Source: a virus
Direction: 5' to 3' (one strand)
Virus record (IMG/VR): IMGVR_UViG_3300004369_000063
Coordinates: 1-34,344 of that record
Length of the DNA stretch: 34,344 nt
The position numbers were made by a program, and so were the translations under genes. The notes under the pieces were generated by a model. That model was given only the letters and a program-made list of their open reading frames with translations, searched no databases and was not told where the DNA came from. Positions 4,489 through 12,400 of the stretch are shown one piece after another. Numbering within the stretch: the first letter of the stretch is position 1; every line of letters begins with the position of its first letter.

Positions 4489-5067
4489 ATGACCGCAACC
4501 GTGACCCGCTTTCAGTCCATCATCGACCACTACGCCCACAGCGTAGCCCCACTGCATGAGCAGTACACAAATACTCTTAACGCAGGCGGCATGATGAGGG
4601 GCACCGTAGGTAAACTCTATGAGGACATTGCACAGGGCATTGTGTATAGTGTAGACCCCACACTTGTGGTCAAGCACAATGATTATATCCTCATCGAATC
4701 CAAGGGTGGACATCATTATAAGAAGGTGCAAGTTGACCTGCACGTATACAAGGACGGCGAGTTAGTTTGTGTCATCGAGTGCAAGACTTATCTCGATTCA
4801 TCTATGCTTGACCGTGCATGTAGTGAATTCGATAAGATCCGCCGTGTGTACCCTAACGTACCCGCTGCCGTGTTTACTGGTCAGTTCGATGTAAAAGAAG
4901 AGACCTACGATTGGTTTAAGGATGAATGCGAATTTCAAACGTTCATTGTTAATCAAACCAAGCAACGTGATAGTAACAATCCCATCTACAAATCATGCGA
5001 TCCATTAGATCAGCGAGTCATGCAAGATTTCGCAGATTGGGTGAGCAACTGTGTGAACGCTATGTAA
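4489..5067 (+). CDS. PD-(D/E)XK-type nuclease, restriction-like
   Basis: A 192-aa protein from ATG 4489; a GTG at 4459 in the same frame lies upstream of the promoter-like box and is rejected. The pattern fits a PD-(D/E)XK nuclease: D83 in KKVQVDLHVYKDG, then E97-C98-K99 in VIECKTY, with an upstream helix carrying E45 (GKLYEDIAQG), as in many type II restriction enzymes. A second ESK (70-72) lies just before D83. The size suits a small type II-like endonuclease. No methyltransferase or vsr-like partner is nearby. Roles could be host DNA breakdown, attack on rival phages or DNA processing; all are inference. The first part is G/C-rich, the rest closer to phage composition. A strong terminator follows. 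Confidence 0.6.
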   Translation: MTATVTRFQSIIDHYAHSVAPLHEQYTNTLNAGGMMRGTVGKLYEDIAQGIVYSVDPTLVVKHNDYILIESKGGHHYKKVQVDLHVYKDGELVCVIECKTYLDSSMLDRACSEFDKIRRVYPNVPAAVFTGQFDVKEETYDWFKDECEFQTFIVNQTKQRDSNNPIYKSCDPLDQRVMQDFADWVSNCVNAM

Positions 5068-5072
5068 TCACA

Positions 5073-5099
5073 GGGGGCAGGTAATTTGCCCCCTTTTTT
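5073..5099 (+). terminator. Rho-independent terminator
   Basis: GGGGGCA (5073-5079), 7-nt loop, TGCCCCC (5087-5093), six T's (5094-5099). It closes the G+C-rich island. Confidence 0.9.
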
Positions 5100-5164
5100 G
5101 TATATGTGGGCCGCCGAGCGAAAAAAGTACCGTCTTTCTAACCTACAAAGTGTTACCCAAGCGA

Positions 5165-5172
5165 GATAAATA
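5165..5172 (+). promoter_or_regulatory. T4-type late promoter
   Basis: GATAAATA, one base off the T4 late consensus TATAAATA, in a 165-nt gap otherwise without genes and about 60 nt before ATG 5233. It probably starts the late (virion) region. Confidence 0.5.
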
Positions 5173-5232
5173 TTACGGGTCCCCCATATACAAAAAATTC
5201 CCCCAGAAAATTTTTACCCGTATAGTTGAATC

Positions 5233-5415
5233 ATGAAAGACTACGATGGATATCTGAATAAGCAAGCAGAAGTCCTCAATGAGTTTGACGACTTCTGTGA
5301 GCAATTTGAGAAACGCGCCGCAGAGAACTTTAAGAATGCAGATAAATCAGATGAAAGATTCGAACTACTCAAAGAAATCACAGAACGTGAGTCTGACAAC
5401 GGAACAAGCACTTGA
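5233..5415 (+). CDS. Small coiled-coil protein, 60 aa
   Basis: ATG 5233 begins MKDYDGYLNKQAEVLNEFDD. The 60-aa product is almost entirely charged helix, predicted coiled coil, with no membrane segment. No ribosome binding site is clear. Its end overlaps the next frame by about 29 nt if that gene starts at GTG 5387. It is the first gene after the late promoter at 5165, so it may be a minor structural or assembly protein, but that rests on position only. Confidence 0.55.
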   Translation: MKDYDGYLNKQAEVLNEFDDFCEQFEKRAAENFKNADKSDERFELLKEITERESDNGTST

Positions 5416-5569
5416 GTATGCATTAGAGGCAATCAATGTGCTTAAGCAAGAGATTGAGCGTCTAAAATCTCCTCAACTCATGTATAAGCGTCCTGGCTCT
5501 GATAAACATGAAAAAATTACTGAATTTTTAGATGATGTAGAGATTCGCCTACAGAAGTTAGAGAAGTAA
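5387..5569 (+). CDS. Small coiled-coil protein with GTG start, 60 aa
   Basis: The frame is open from 5279, but the stretch before 5387 lies within the previous gene. The best start is GTG 5387, giving MSLTTEQALEYALEAINVLK and 60 aa. The product is two helices around a short PQLMYKRPGSDKH linker and ends VEIRLQKLEK, a strong coiled coil. Its stop overlaps the next ATG by one base (TAATG), implying coupled translation with the structural gene at 5569. The start remains uncertain. Possibly a chaperone-like or trimerising factor. Confidence 0.5.
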   Translation: MSLTTEQALEYALEAINVLKQEIERLKSPQLMYKRPGSDKHEKITEFLDDVEIRLQKLEK

Positions 5570-6462
5570 TGGCAATACTCATACCTGGACCTGGGTTTAC
5601 GAATGACGGAGGGATGTGGCAGATTTTCCCATCTCCAGGACCTTCATTATTTGAGATACCACGAGCCAGTATCAATCTGAATATCTACGAATTTATCCAA
5701 CCTGTCACGATCACAGCACAGGGTAACCTAATATGCCCTGGAGGCACCCCGTTCTCCCCCATACAACCGTCTCCAGAGTTAATCACGGGTGTTCGTATCG
5801 ATCCTGGCACAGGGACGCCTTTCAACGGTCCTGGGGTGTCAGTCTTGGTAACCAGGGGACCTGGGAATATCCCAGAGATGAATCATGGTGTATTTCGTGA
5901 ACCGAATGTAAATTACTTTGGTATTGGACCAGTTATCCCAGGTAGCCCAACACTTGCTCTCCCGATTGCCCTGTCAGGGTATGTTTCGGAGAAGTATTTG
6001 TGGGATGGGGATGCTGGTTTCAGTGAATTGTATATTGGTGTAGAAACTCCGAGCACTAAAGATAATCTCCGAGGTACTTCAAGGACTGGTGGTATTGGCA
6101 CTATTACTTCTCCAGCGTTTCCGAGGGATAAAGCGATTACTGTGGAAAAGAATATTCCAGGGAGCGGAACTCTGCCCATCAGTCAAAACGAGGTACTTCC
6201 AGGTGCTGCACAAACCATAGGATCTAGATCGGTACAGACTGCTGCGGCAAACAGTAGTTACATGTGGTCGATGAAGCCTTCTCAAATCGTGACGCTGCGC
6301 TTCTTCTATGTAATTACCGTAACTTCTACATGTCCTCCGTATACATGGTACTTCCAAGCGTATATGGATGTAGATAATAACTGGATTCCTCATGCAAAGC
6401 GCATTCAGTACCGCATAAATAAGCAAAAGGCGGCATTACCTGGCGAGGAGGCAAAATTCTAA
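5569..6462 (+). CDS. Probable virion protein upstream of spike tip
   Basis: 297 aa. The N-terminal half is very rich in Gly and Pro (MAILIPGPGFTNDGG, CPGGTPFSP, DPGTGTPFNGPG) with no membrane segment, suggesting an extended beta-rich structural fold. The C-terminal part has an aromatic stretch (TCPPYTWYFQAYMDVDNN) and a basic tail (KRIQYRINKQK). I do not recognise a named family. It is coupled by TAATG overlaps both to the gene before and to the PAAR protein after it, so a role in the baseplate hub or spike is likely. No lysozyme motif is visible, so it is not the T4 gp5 lysozyme part. Function inferred from position. Confidence 0.6.
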   Translation: MAILIPGPGFTNDGGMWQIFPSPGPSLFEIPRASINLNIYEFIQPVTITAQGNLICPGGTPFSPIQPSPELITGVRIDPGTGTPFNGPGVSVLVTRGPGNIPEMNHGVFREPNVNYFGIGPVIPGSPTLALPIALSGYVSEKYLWDGDAGFSELYIGVETPSTKDNLRGTSRTGGIGTITSPAFPRDKAITVEKNIPGSGTLPISQNEVLPGAAQTIGSRSVQTAAANSSYMWSMKPSQIVTLRFFYVITVTSTCPPYTWYFQAYMDVDNNWIPHAKRIQYRINKQKAALPGEEAKF

Positions 6463-6761
6463 TGGCTGCAGGCGGTGGTATGTCAAAACTTGGGGATTTT
6501 GAGAGCGGGCATGGTTGTTGGTTTCCCGTTCCTGTAGTCACAGGATCTGCCAATGTAATGGTGAACAAGATTCCAGCAGTGAAGGTAGGTGATATCACTA
6601 GTATTCATGTGTGTGGCAAGAAACCACCCCATCCAGATAAGTGTGTCAAGGGTTCTTTGACAGTATTTGTCAATAAGAAAAATTCAATGAGAATTGGTGA
6701 CTTGTTATCTGGTGGTGCTGTAATGGCACAAGGATCCCACTCGGTGATTGCGGGTGGATGA
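6462..6761 (+). CDS. PAAR-type spike tip protein (gp5.4-like)
   Basis: A 99-aa protein with PAAR features: a Gly-rich start, ANVMVNKIPAVKVGD, then GSLTVFVNKKNSMRIGD, the paired beta blocks of PAAR folds. Candidate zinc ligands are H17/C19 (SGHGCW), H49/C51 (SIHVCG) and C61 (PDKC). PAAR proteins cap the central spike of contractile tails and sharpen it for membrane puncture; in T4 this is gp5.4. The start overlaps the previous stop by one base, and GAGGAG (6445-6450) lies 11 nt upstream. Length is typical for a stand-alone PAAR protein. The C-terminus (SHSVIAGG) is short, with no attached effector domain. Confidence 0.85.
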   Translation: MAAGGGMSKLGDFESGHGCWFPVPVVTGSANVMVNKIPAVKVGDITSIHVCGKKPPHPDKCVKGSLTVFVNKKNSMRIGDLLSGGAVMAQGSHSVIAGG

Positions 6762-6776
6762 GTTTTATGATATAAT
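6748..6776 (+). promoter_or_regulatory. Sigma-70-like promoter
   Basis: TTGCGG (6748-6753), 17 nt, TATAAT (6771-6776). It overlaps the end of the PAAR gene and drives the small basic protein at 6800. Confidence 0.5.
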
Positions 6777-6799
6777 ATCAAGGTCAACAGATAAGGACT

Positions 6800-6946
6800 A
6801 TGGCAAGAGCAAAAGTTGGATTGATGGGCAACAAGATGATCGAGTCGAAGCCCAAGAATACTCGTCAAGGTATGGGTAAGAATACCAAGTATGCTGCGAC
6901 TTCACGAAACAAGGCAAGTAAGAAGTATCGCGGTCAAGGGCGATAA
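6800..6946 (+). CDS. Small very basic protein, 48 aa
   Basis: ATG 6800 has AAGGA a few bases upstream and opens 48 codons: MARAKVGLMGNKMIESKPKN and so on, ending KKYRGQGR. It has many Lys and Arg residues and hardly any acidic ones, so it probably binds nucleic acid or acidic protein surfaces. I recall near-identical mini-proteins in other T4-like cyanophages, annotated as hypothetical. It has its own host-type promoter at 6748-6776, unlike its late neighbours, so it may be expressed earlier. Its stop codon overlaps a late-type octamer. Confidence 0.65.
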   Translation: MARAKVGLMGNKMIESKPKNTRQGMGKNTKYAATSRNKASKKYRGQGR

Positions 6947-6949
6947 ATA
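6942..6949 (+). promoter_or_regulatory. Late-promoter-like octamer
   Basis: GATAAATA overlaps the stop codon of the 48-aa gene. A transcript from here would begin almost at the terminator hairpin, which is odd; it may drive the gene at 7010 or be chance. Confidence 0.35.
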
Positions 6950-6962
6950 CGAATGAGATAGC

Positions 6963-7008
6963 AACCTCTCTAAAAGTTCTACGTTTGTAGACTTTAGAGA
7001 GGTTTTTT
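6963..7008 (+). terminator. Long hairpin terminator directly before an ATG
   Basis: AACCTCTCTAAAAGT (6963-6977) pairs with ACTTTAGAGAGGTT (6991-7004) apart from one bulged A, followed by T's to 7008. It ends 1 nt before ATG 7010. The shape is that of a strong rho-independent terminator, but its place against a start codon also suggests control of translation. Confidence 0.8.
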
Positions 7009-7009
7009 C

Positions 7010-7192
7010 ATGGGCAATTCACCAACTGATAAAAGTAAAGATTTTATCGAATCAGGAATGACTCTGATTACCGAAGTAGCATCTGATAAGTATCTAAAGA
7101 AAACTGAATACAAGATTCCAGAAGACCGTTATTCAAGACCTTGTGGAGGCGCTCATGGTTTTGATGACTACGTTGAAAGATGGCACGAATGA
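7010..7192 (+). CDS. Small hypothetical protein, 60 aa
   Basis: ATG 7010 begins right after the T-tract of the hairpin and gives 60 aa, MGNSPTDKSKDFIESGMTLI onward, ending DDYVERWHE. No ribosome binding site is available because the hairpin fills the upstream space. The protein is soluble, mixed charge, with no known motif. Codon use matches the phage structural genes. A late promoter follows its stop by 3 nt. If real, expression must come through read-through of the hairpin or from the octamer at 6942-6949. Confidence 0.5.
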   Translation: MGNSPTDKSKDFIESGMTLITEVASDKYLKKTEYKIPEDRYSRPCGGAHGFDDYVERWHE

Positions 7193-7195
7193 CCC

Positions 7196-7203
7196 TATAA
7201 ATA
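7196..7203 (+). promoter_or_regulatory. T4-type late promoter for gp25-gp6 operon
   Basis: A perfect TATAAATA preceded by C, the form typical of T4-like cyanophage late promoters. It is 20 nt upstream of the gp25 start. Confidence 0.75.
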
Positions 7204-7222
7204 AAAATAAAATTGTGTTGTT

Positions 7223-7618
7223 GTGCCCGATTTCGCTCCTTTTAAGGATTTAAAGGTTAATTTCAAGCCACATCCGATTACTGGCGATTTGCAAGTATCG
7301 AAAGAAGATGCTGCTATCAAGCAATCGATTGTGAATTTGTTGTTAACTGTTCCTGGGGAGCGACCCTTTCAACCCCAGTTAGGATCAAGACTTTCTAGAT
7401 TACTGTTTGAACCTCTTGACTTCGGTGTTGCAGCACTGATTAAGAATGAAATTAACGATACTGTTCGTAGATACGAACCTAGGGTTCAGGTTGTTAGTCT
7501 AACAGTAGAACCTAATTATGATGAGAATGCTTTTGACGTTAATTTTGAATTTGATATTCGTGGTCGCGAAGACGCTGCACCACTAGAAATTAACTTCCTC
7601 TTGCAGAGAACTCAATAA
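7223..7618 (+). CDS. 25: Baseplate wedge subunit gp25
   Basis: A 131-aa protein with GTG start (7223), the only sensible start after the late promoter. It belongs to the gp25 / W family of baseplate proteins: VSKEDAAIKQSIVNLLLTVP followed by GERPFQPQLGSRL and a C-terminal beta stretch. In T4, gp25 is the small core of the baseplate wedge, with gp6 and gp53, and nucleates sheath assembly in contractile tails. Length is close to T4 gp25 (132 aa). The stop overlaps the gp6 ATG by one base, so the two partners are translated together. High confidence. Confidence 0.92.
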   Translation: MPDFAPFKDLKVNFKPHPITGDLQVSKEDAAIKQSIVNLLLTVPGERPFQPQLGSRLSRLLFEPLDFGVAALIKNEINDTVRRYEPRVQVVSLTVEPNYDENAFDVNFEFDIRGREDAAPLEINFLLQRTQ

Positions 7619-9414
7619 TGAATTACGTTCAGGTTAGTAATCTAGACTTTAATGATATTAAGACTGCGCTCAAGGAATACTTGAGAGCGCAGACAGATTT
7701 TACTGACTTCGACTTTGAAGGTTCTGCATGGGCAAACCTTCTTGATGTATTAGCATATAACACGTATTACACAGCATTCAACACCAATATGGTGGTGAAT
7801 GAACTATTTCTTGATTCTGCTACCCTGCGTGACAATGTAATCACGTTAGCGAAGCAATTAGGATACAAACCCAAGTCGGTTGTTGCACCAGAAGCCGTAT
7901 TAAACTTTAAGGTAAGTTTTCCTGGTACAGCACCATCTAACATTATTTTAAAGAAAGGCACAGGATTCATTACTACATTTGACGATCAACTGTATCGTTT
8001 TGTTGCTGTCGATGATATCAAGGTTCCTGTTTCTAACAACGAAGCATTCTTTACTAATGTCTCTCTATTTGAGGGAACATTGATTACTAACCGTTTTGTT
8101 GTAAATACCAGCATTAGTAAGCAAAGATTCATGCTTGCTAATCCAAAAGCAGACACTAGCACGATCCGTGTCAAGGTTTTTGATTCTCCTACATCATCTT
8201 CGTTTGTTTATTACAATCAGATTGATACAATTATTGATGTTGCATCTAATGACAATATCTTCTATGTTGATGAGACTCTCGATGAGCAGTATGAACTGTT
8301 CTTTGGTGATGGTGTAATTGGTAGAGCTTTGGATAATCAAGAGGTTGTTGAAGTTTCCTACCTCACTACTAACGGCACAGCAACCAATGGAGCGTCACAG
8401 TTCACGTTTGCTGGCACTCTGGTGGACGATAGCAACCAGACCTACCCAGTCACCATCTCGAACGTAGAGACCGTTTCTAGCGCCTCTGGGGGTGCTGCTA
8501 TCGAGTCTATTGACAAGATTCGATTCAATGCTCCTAAACTGTATGCGACACAGAACAGAGCAGTAACGGCTGCTGATTATGCAGCGATTGTTAGAAAGAT
8601 CTACCCAGCGGTATCAGATATCATTGTATATGGCGGAGAAGAGGAGAGATTCCCAGAATATGGTAAGGTGAAGATTATCATCAAGCCAAACAGTGGATCA
8701 GTGCTTTCAACATTTACCAAGCAGCAAATCGTTGATGGATTGCGTGATTACTCGGTTGCATCAGTCACACCAGAGATTCTTGATGCATCTGTTGTATACA
8801 TTGAGATTAACAGTAAGATTTACTATAACACCAAGAGAACCACCCAGTTCCCCGAAGAGATTCGTGCAAAGGTCATCTCCGCAGTTGATGAGTACACTAA
8901 ACTATCTGGAACCGAGAAGTTCAATGGTAAGTTCAGATACAGTAAGTATGTTGGTGTAATTGATGAGACAGATCCTTCGATCAACTCAAACACCACCACA
9001 ATCACCTTAAGAAAAGATTTTTATCCAGCACTCAACTCCACATTCTATTATGAGTTGTGTTTCCAGAATGAATTTGCAGATTCTTGTGATGGACCAGTAA
9101 TTCAGAGCACTGGGTTCAAGGTAACCGAATATCCCAACTATGTCGTCTATTTCGAAGATAGGGACGGAAAAATTGTCCTATATAGACTGGACCCCTCAAC
9201 TGGTAAAAAGATTGTCCTCAAGGACGATCTCGGAACAGTTGATTATGTAGAGGGTGAAATCAAACTGTATGATGTAACTATCATTTCTGGTAGTTTCTTC
9301 GACAATAGAATTCAGGTTAGAGTACAGCCTGCGAAAAACGACGTTATTGCAGAAAGAAGTCTATATCTAGATGTAGACATCACCAGCAGCAAGTTCACGG
9401 TATACCCAGAGTAA
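7618..9414 (+). CDS. 6: Baseplate wedge subunit gp6 (baseplate J family)
   Basis: A 598-aa protein, near the 660 aa of T4 gp6. The N-terminal part (FDFEGSAWANLLDVLAYNTY, then NELFLDSATLRDNVITLAKQ) is the hallmark of the gp6/J baseplate family. Around residues 308-345 the segment NRAVTAADYAAIVRKIYPAV is another typical J-like block. gp6 dimers link wedges and form the inner ring that opens during contraction. The start overlaps the gp25 stop (TAATG), and 4 nt separate its stop from the next gene, so all three are probably one transcript from the 7196 late promoter. Confidence 0.92.
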   Translation: MNYVQVSNLDFNDIKTALKEYLRAQTDFTDFDFEGSAWANLLDVLAYNTYYTAFNTNMVVNELFLDSATLRDNVITLAKQLGYKPKSVVAPEAVLNFKVSFPGTAPSNIILKKGTGFITTFDDQLYRFVAVDDIKVPVSNNEAFFTNVSLFEGTLITNRFVVNTSISKQRFMLANPKADTSTIRVKVFDSPTSSSFVYYNQIDTIIDVASNDNIFYVDETLDEQYELFFGDGVIGRALDNQEVVEVSYLTTNGTATNGASQFTFAGTLVDDSNQTYPVTISNVETVSSASGGAAIESIDKIRFNAPKLYATQNRAVTAADYAAIVRKIYPAVSDIIVYGGEEERFPEYGKVKIIIKPNSGSVLSTFTKQQIVDGLRDYSVASVTPEILDASVVYIEINSKIYYNTKRTTQFPEEIRAKVISAVDEYTKLSGTEKFNGKFRYSKYVGVIDETDPSINSNTTTITLRKDFYPALNSTFYYELCFQNEFADSCDGPVIQSTGFKVTEYPNYVVYFEDRDGKIVLYRLDPSTGKKIVLKDDLGTVDYVEGEIKLYDVTIISGSFFDNRIQVRVQPAKNDVIAERSLYLDVDITSSKFTVYPE

Positions 9415-9418
9415 TTAG

Positions 9419-12400
9419 ATGAATACACAGATCTCTTCGCTCATTGAAGATCAACTGCCAGGTTTTATCGTAGCTCAATACGAGAACTTTCAGAAAGTTC
9501 TTGAGAATTACTATGAGCACTTGGAGTCTCCTGGCAATCCTCTGGATATTATTACTAATCTAACCACATATCATGATATTGACAACTATGAGAAGAACCT
9601 CCTTCAAGAAAGGACAACGTTGTCAACTTATCTAAACTCTACTGCTACTACTATTATTGTAGAGGATGCATCATCTTTCCCAGAAAGAAATGGATACATC
9701 AAAATTGGCGATGAGATTTGTTTCTATAAAGAAAGAACTCAAACAGAATTTCTAGAAGTTTCCAGAGGTGTCAGTGGAACCACGGAACTTGGTGACCTTT
9801 ATTCTTCATCCAAGTTTGTATCTACAGAATCAGCATCTCATCAATCTGGTGTGTCTGTTGACAATTTAAGTAATCTGTTTTTGTATGCGATCGTAAAATC
9901 ATTCGAAAAGCAATATCTAGAGTCTTTTCCACAGGATTACCTGAAAGAAAACGTAGACAAGAGAACGCTGATCAAGAATATCAGCAATTTCTACAAAGTA
10001 AAGGGAACTGACAAGTCTATTCGCTTCATCTTCAACACTATCGTATCAAAGAGTGCTGATGATGTTCCTACCACATACTTCCCCAAAAATAGCACTTTAA
10101 AAGCTTCCACATCGGATTGGGATTCTCAATTTGCTGTACAGGCAGAAATTTTATCGGGAGATATTAATTGGTTGACTGGACAGACTATTGTCCAACAAGG
10201 CGACAATAATGTTGCTTTGGATTATGCTTCTGCATCTGTGGAAAACTTTTATTCTGTTGACTCTGATGATGGAAAGCAACTGTACAACCTCATCGTAAAT
10301 CCAACTTCAGTAAACTCGGACTTTGTTGTACCACAGAAGACAGTTCTCACCAGATCCATTGCTCCTGCTCTAACAACAGGTGATACTATCACGGTTGACT
10401 CTACTTTTGGGTGGAGTGACAGTAATGGTGTTATTGTTATTAATGGTGAAGTAATTAAATATGAAGGAAAGAATGCCAGACAGTTTGTAATTAAGAAACG
10501 TGGTACTATCACGAGAACTCATGGTGTAGGAGATTTAGTCACTAGTTATTCAACTGCAAAAGCCGTCACTCCAGATGGTGTTGTAACTCTGTTAATTTAC
10601 GGAATTTTAAATAATCTGTCTGTAGGAAGTGTGAGTCCTTACAGCATGATTGGGGATAAGATTACAGCATCAAAACCTGGATTCGAATCATCAGATCCCA
10701 TTATTTACGACCAATCATCTAATAATTACAGATGGAAGATTAATACTACAGGATCTTCCCCGTCTGTTCCATCGGATCCAGCAACGGGTCTTTCTCTCCA
10801 ACCCGTTCTTGCTGATGTTGGTGCGATCTATGAAGATGATGACCTCTACTACGTTGCTACGTCTTCATATCCATCAACATCAATCTTAACTGGTACTGTA
10901 TCTGATTCCCTATCAGATCCAGAACTCCTAAAGCTTATTCCAAAGCAAATTTCTACTACTACAGAGGTATATAAGACTCCCCGTAGAGATATTGGTGTCT
11001 TTGTAGATGGAACTGTAGCGTTTGGATATAAATCAGAGGATCTGATTGAGTATGGTCCTATCACTGGATTTACTATCACCAGTAGAGGATCTGGTTATCA
11101 AAAACCACCATTTGTTCTTATCAACGGAGAACCAGGAAAAGCGGGTGCTGTTCTTTCTGGAGATACTGTAACTGCTATATCTGCTACTACCACAGAAAAT
11201 TTCGTAACTCCACCTACTGTAGAGATTGTTAGTGGTAGAAATGCAGTTTTATCAGCAGTTGTAACTTCTGGTGAGATTAGTAGCATTCGTATTGTAAGCC
11301 CAGGTGAATACTACTCTGCTCCTCCTATCATTCAAATTAGTGATAGAAACGGTAGAGGTAGGTTTGCTGAATATGTTGCAGAACTAACTAGCGAAGGTCA
11401 AATTGCTGATGTTGTCAAAGTCGCTGGTGGTAAGTTCTACACTCAAGAGAATGTAGTTGTTACTGTTATTCCTGATGCTAATTCAAATCCCGCATCGGCT
11501 ACAGCACAAATTAAAGAGTGGGTCAAAAATAGACATTTCGGTGCTACTCTTGACACTAATGGTGGATTAGTAGTACAAAGTGATAATAAGGAAAAAAATT
11601 ACTACGGCGTAATCTCAAATCCTCGTAGATTGAGAAATAGACTTAATGATAACCTTGTTGGATTACTGCTTACAGAAACAGCAGCCTCCAAAGTTCATTC
11701 GCCTATTTTAGGATTTGCTTATGACGGAAATCCTATCTATGGTCCATATGCATTTTCAAATCCATTAGATAGCACTTCAAGTGTTGTTAGGATGGAAAGT
11801 GGATATTCGTTAAAAAATACAAGAACAAATGGTCCTGTAGATGCTCCTTATGCTATGGGAACATTTATTGATGACTATGAGTGGACTCCTACAGTAGATA
11901 CTGGTAAAACCAGATTAGATATCAATAACGGAAGATTTTGCGTTACGCCAGAATATCCAAATGGTGTGTATGCTTATTTTACAACTATTGATGCTGCAGG
12001 AACACCAGTATTCCCATATATCCTAGGCGACAACTTCTATTCACTTCCAGTAAAATCAAATTATCAGTCTGATGTTACGCAGATTGCAATTCCAAAGAAT
12101 GCAAAGAGACTATTCATTCCTGGAACATTGAAAAATGGAAAATCCGAAATTGCGTTTGTAAATTCCGTATCAAGAGGATCCGTTTCTGGAGTTACTGTAG
12201 AAGACTCTCAACCAACTTTCACAATTGGTTCTAAAATTTATGTTGATGATTCTGGAACTGGGGGATTTGGAGCAGCAGGAGTTGTTTCATCTACTTTTGG
12301 CAAGCCAGTCACTTCTCTTGAATCTAGAGAAACCAAAGCATCATCATTGACATCAGTACAACCATTATATTCTTTCGCTGGTGATATTATTACTCAACCA

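Noticed and set aside
5279-5386. Possible frameshift joining the two coiled-coil genes at 5233 and 5387
   Set aside because: Each frame has a plausible end and start, and overlap of small genes is the rule here; nothing in the sequence shows a slippery site.
5569-6462. T4 gp5 lysozyme-spike
   Set aside because: No lysozyme catalytic motif and no repeated VxGxxxxx spike helix are visible; only position links it to the hub.
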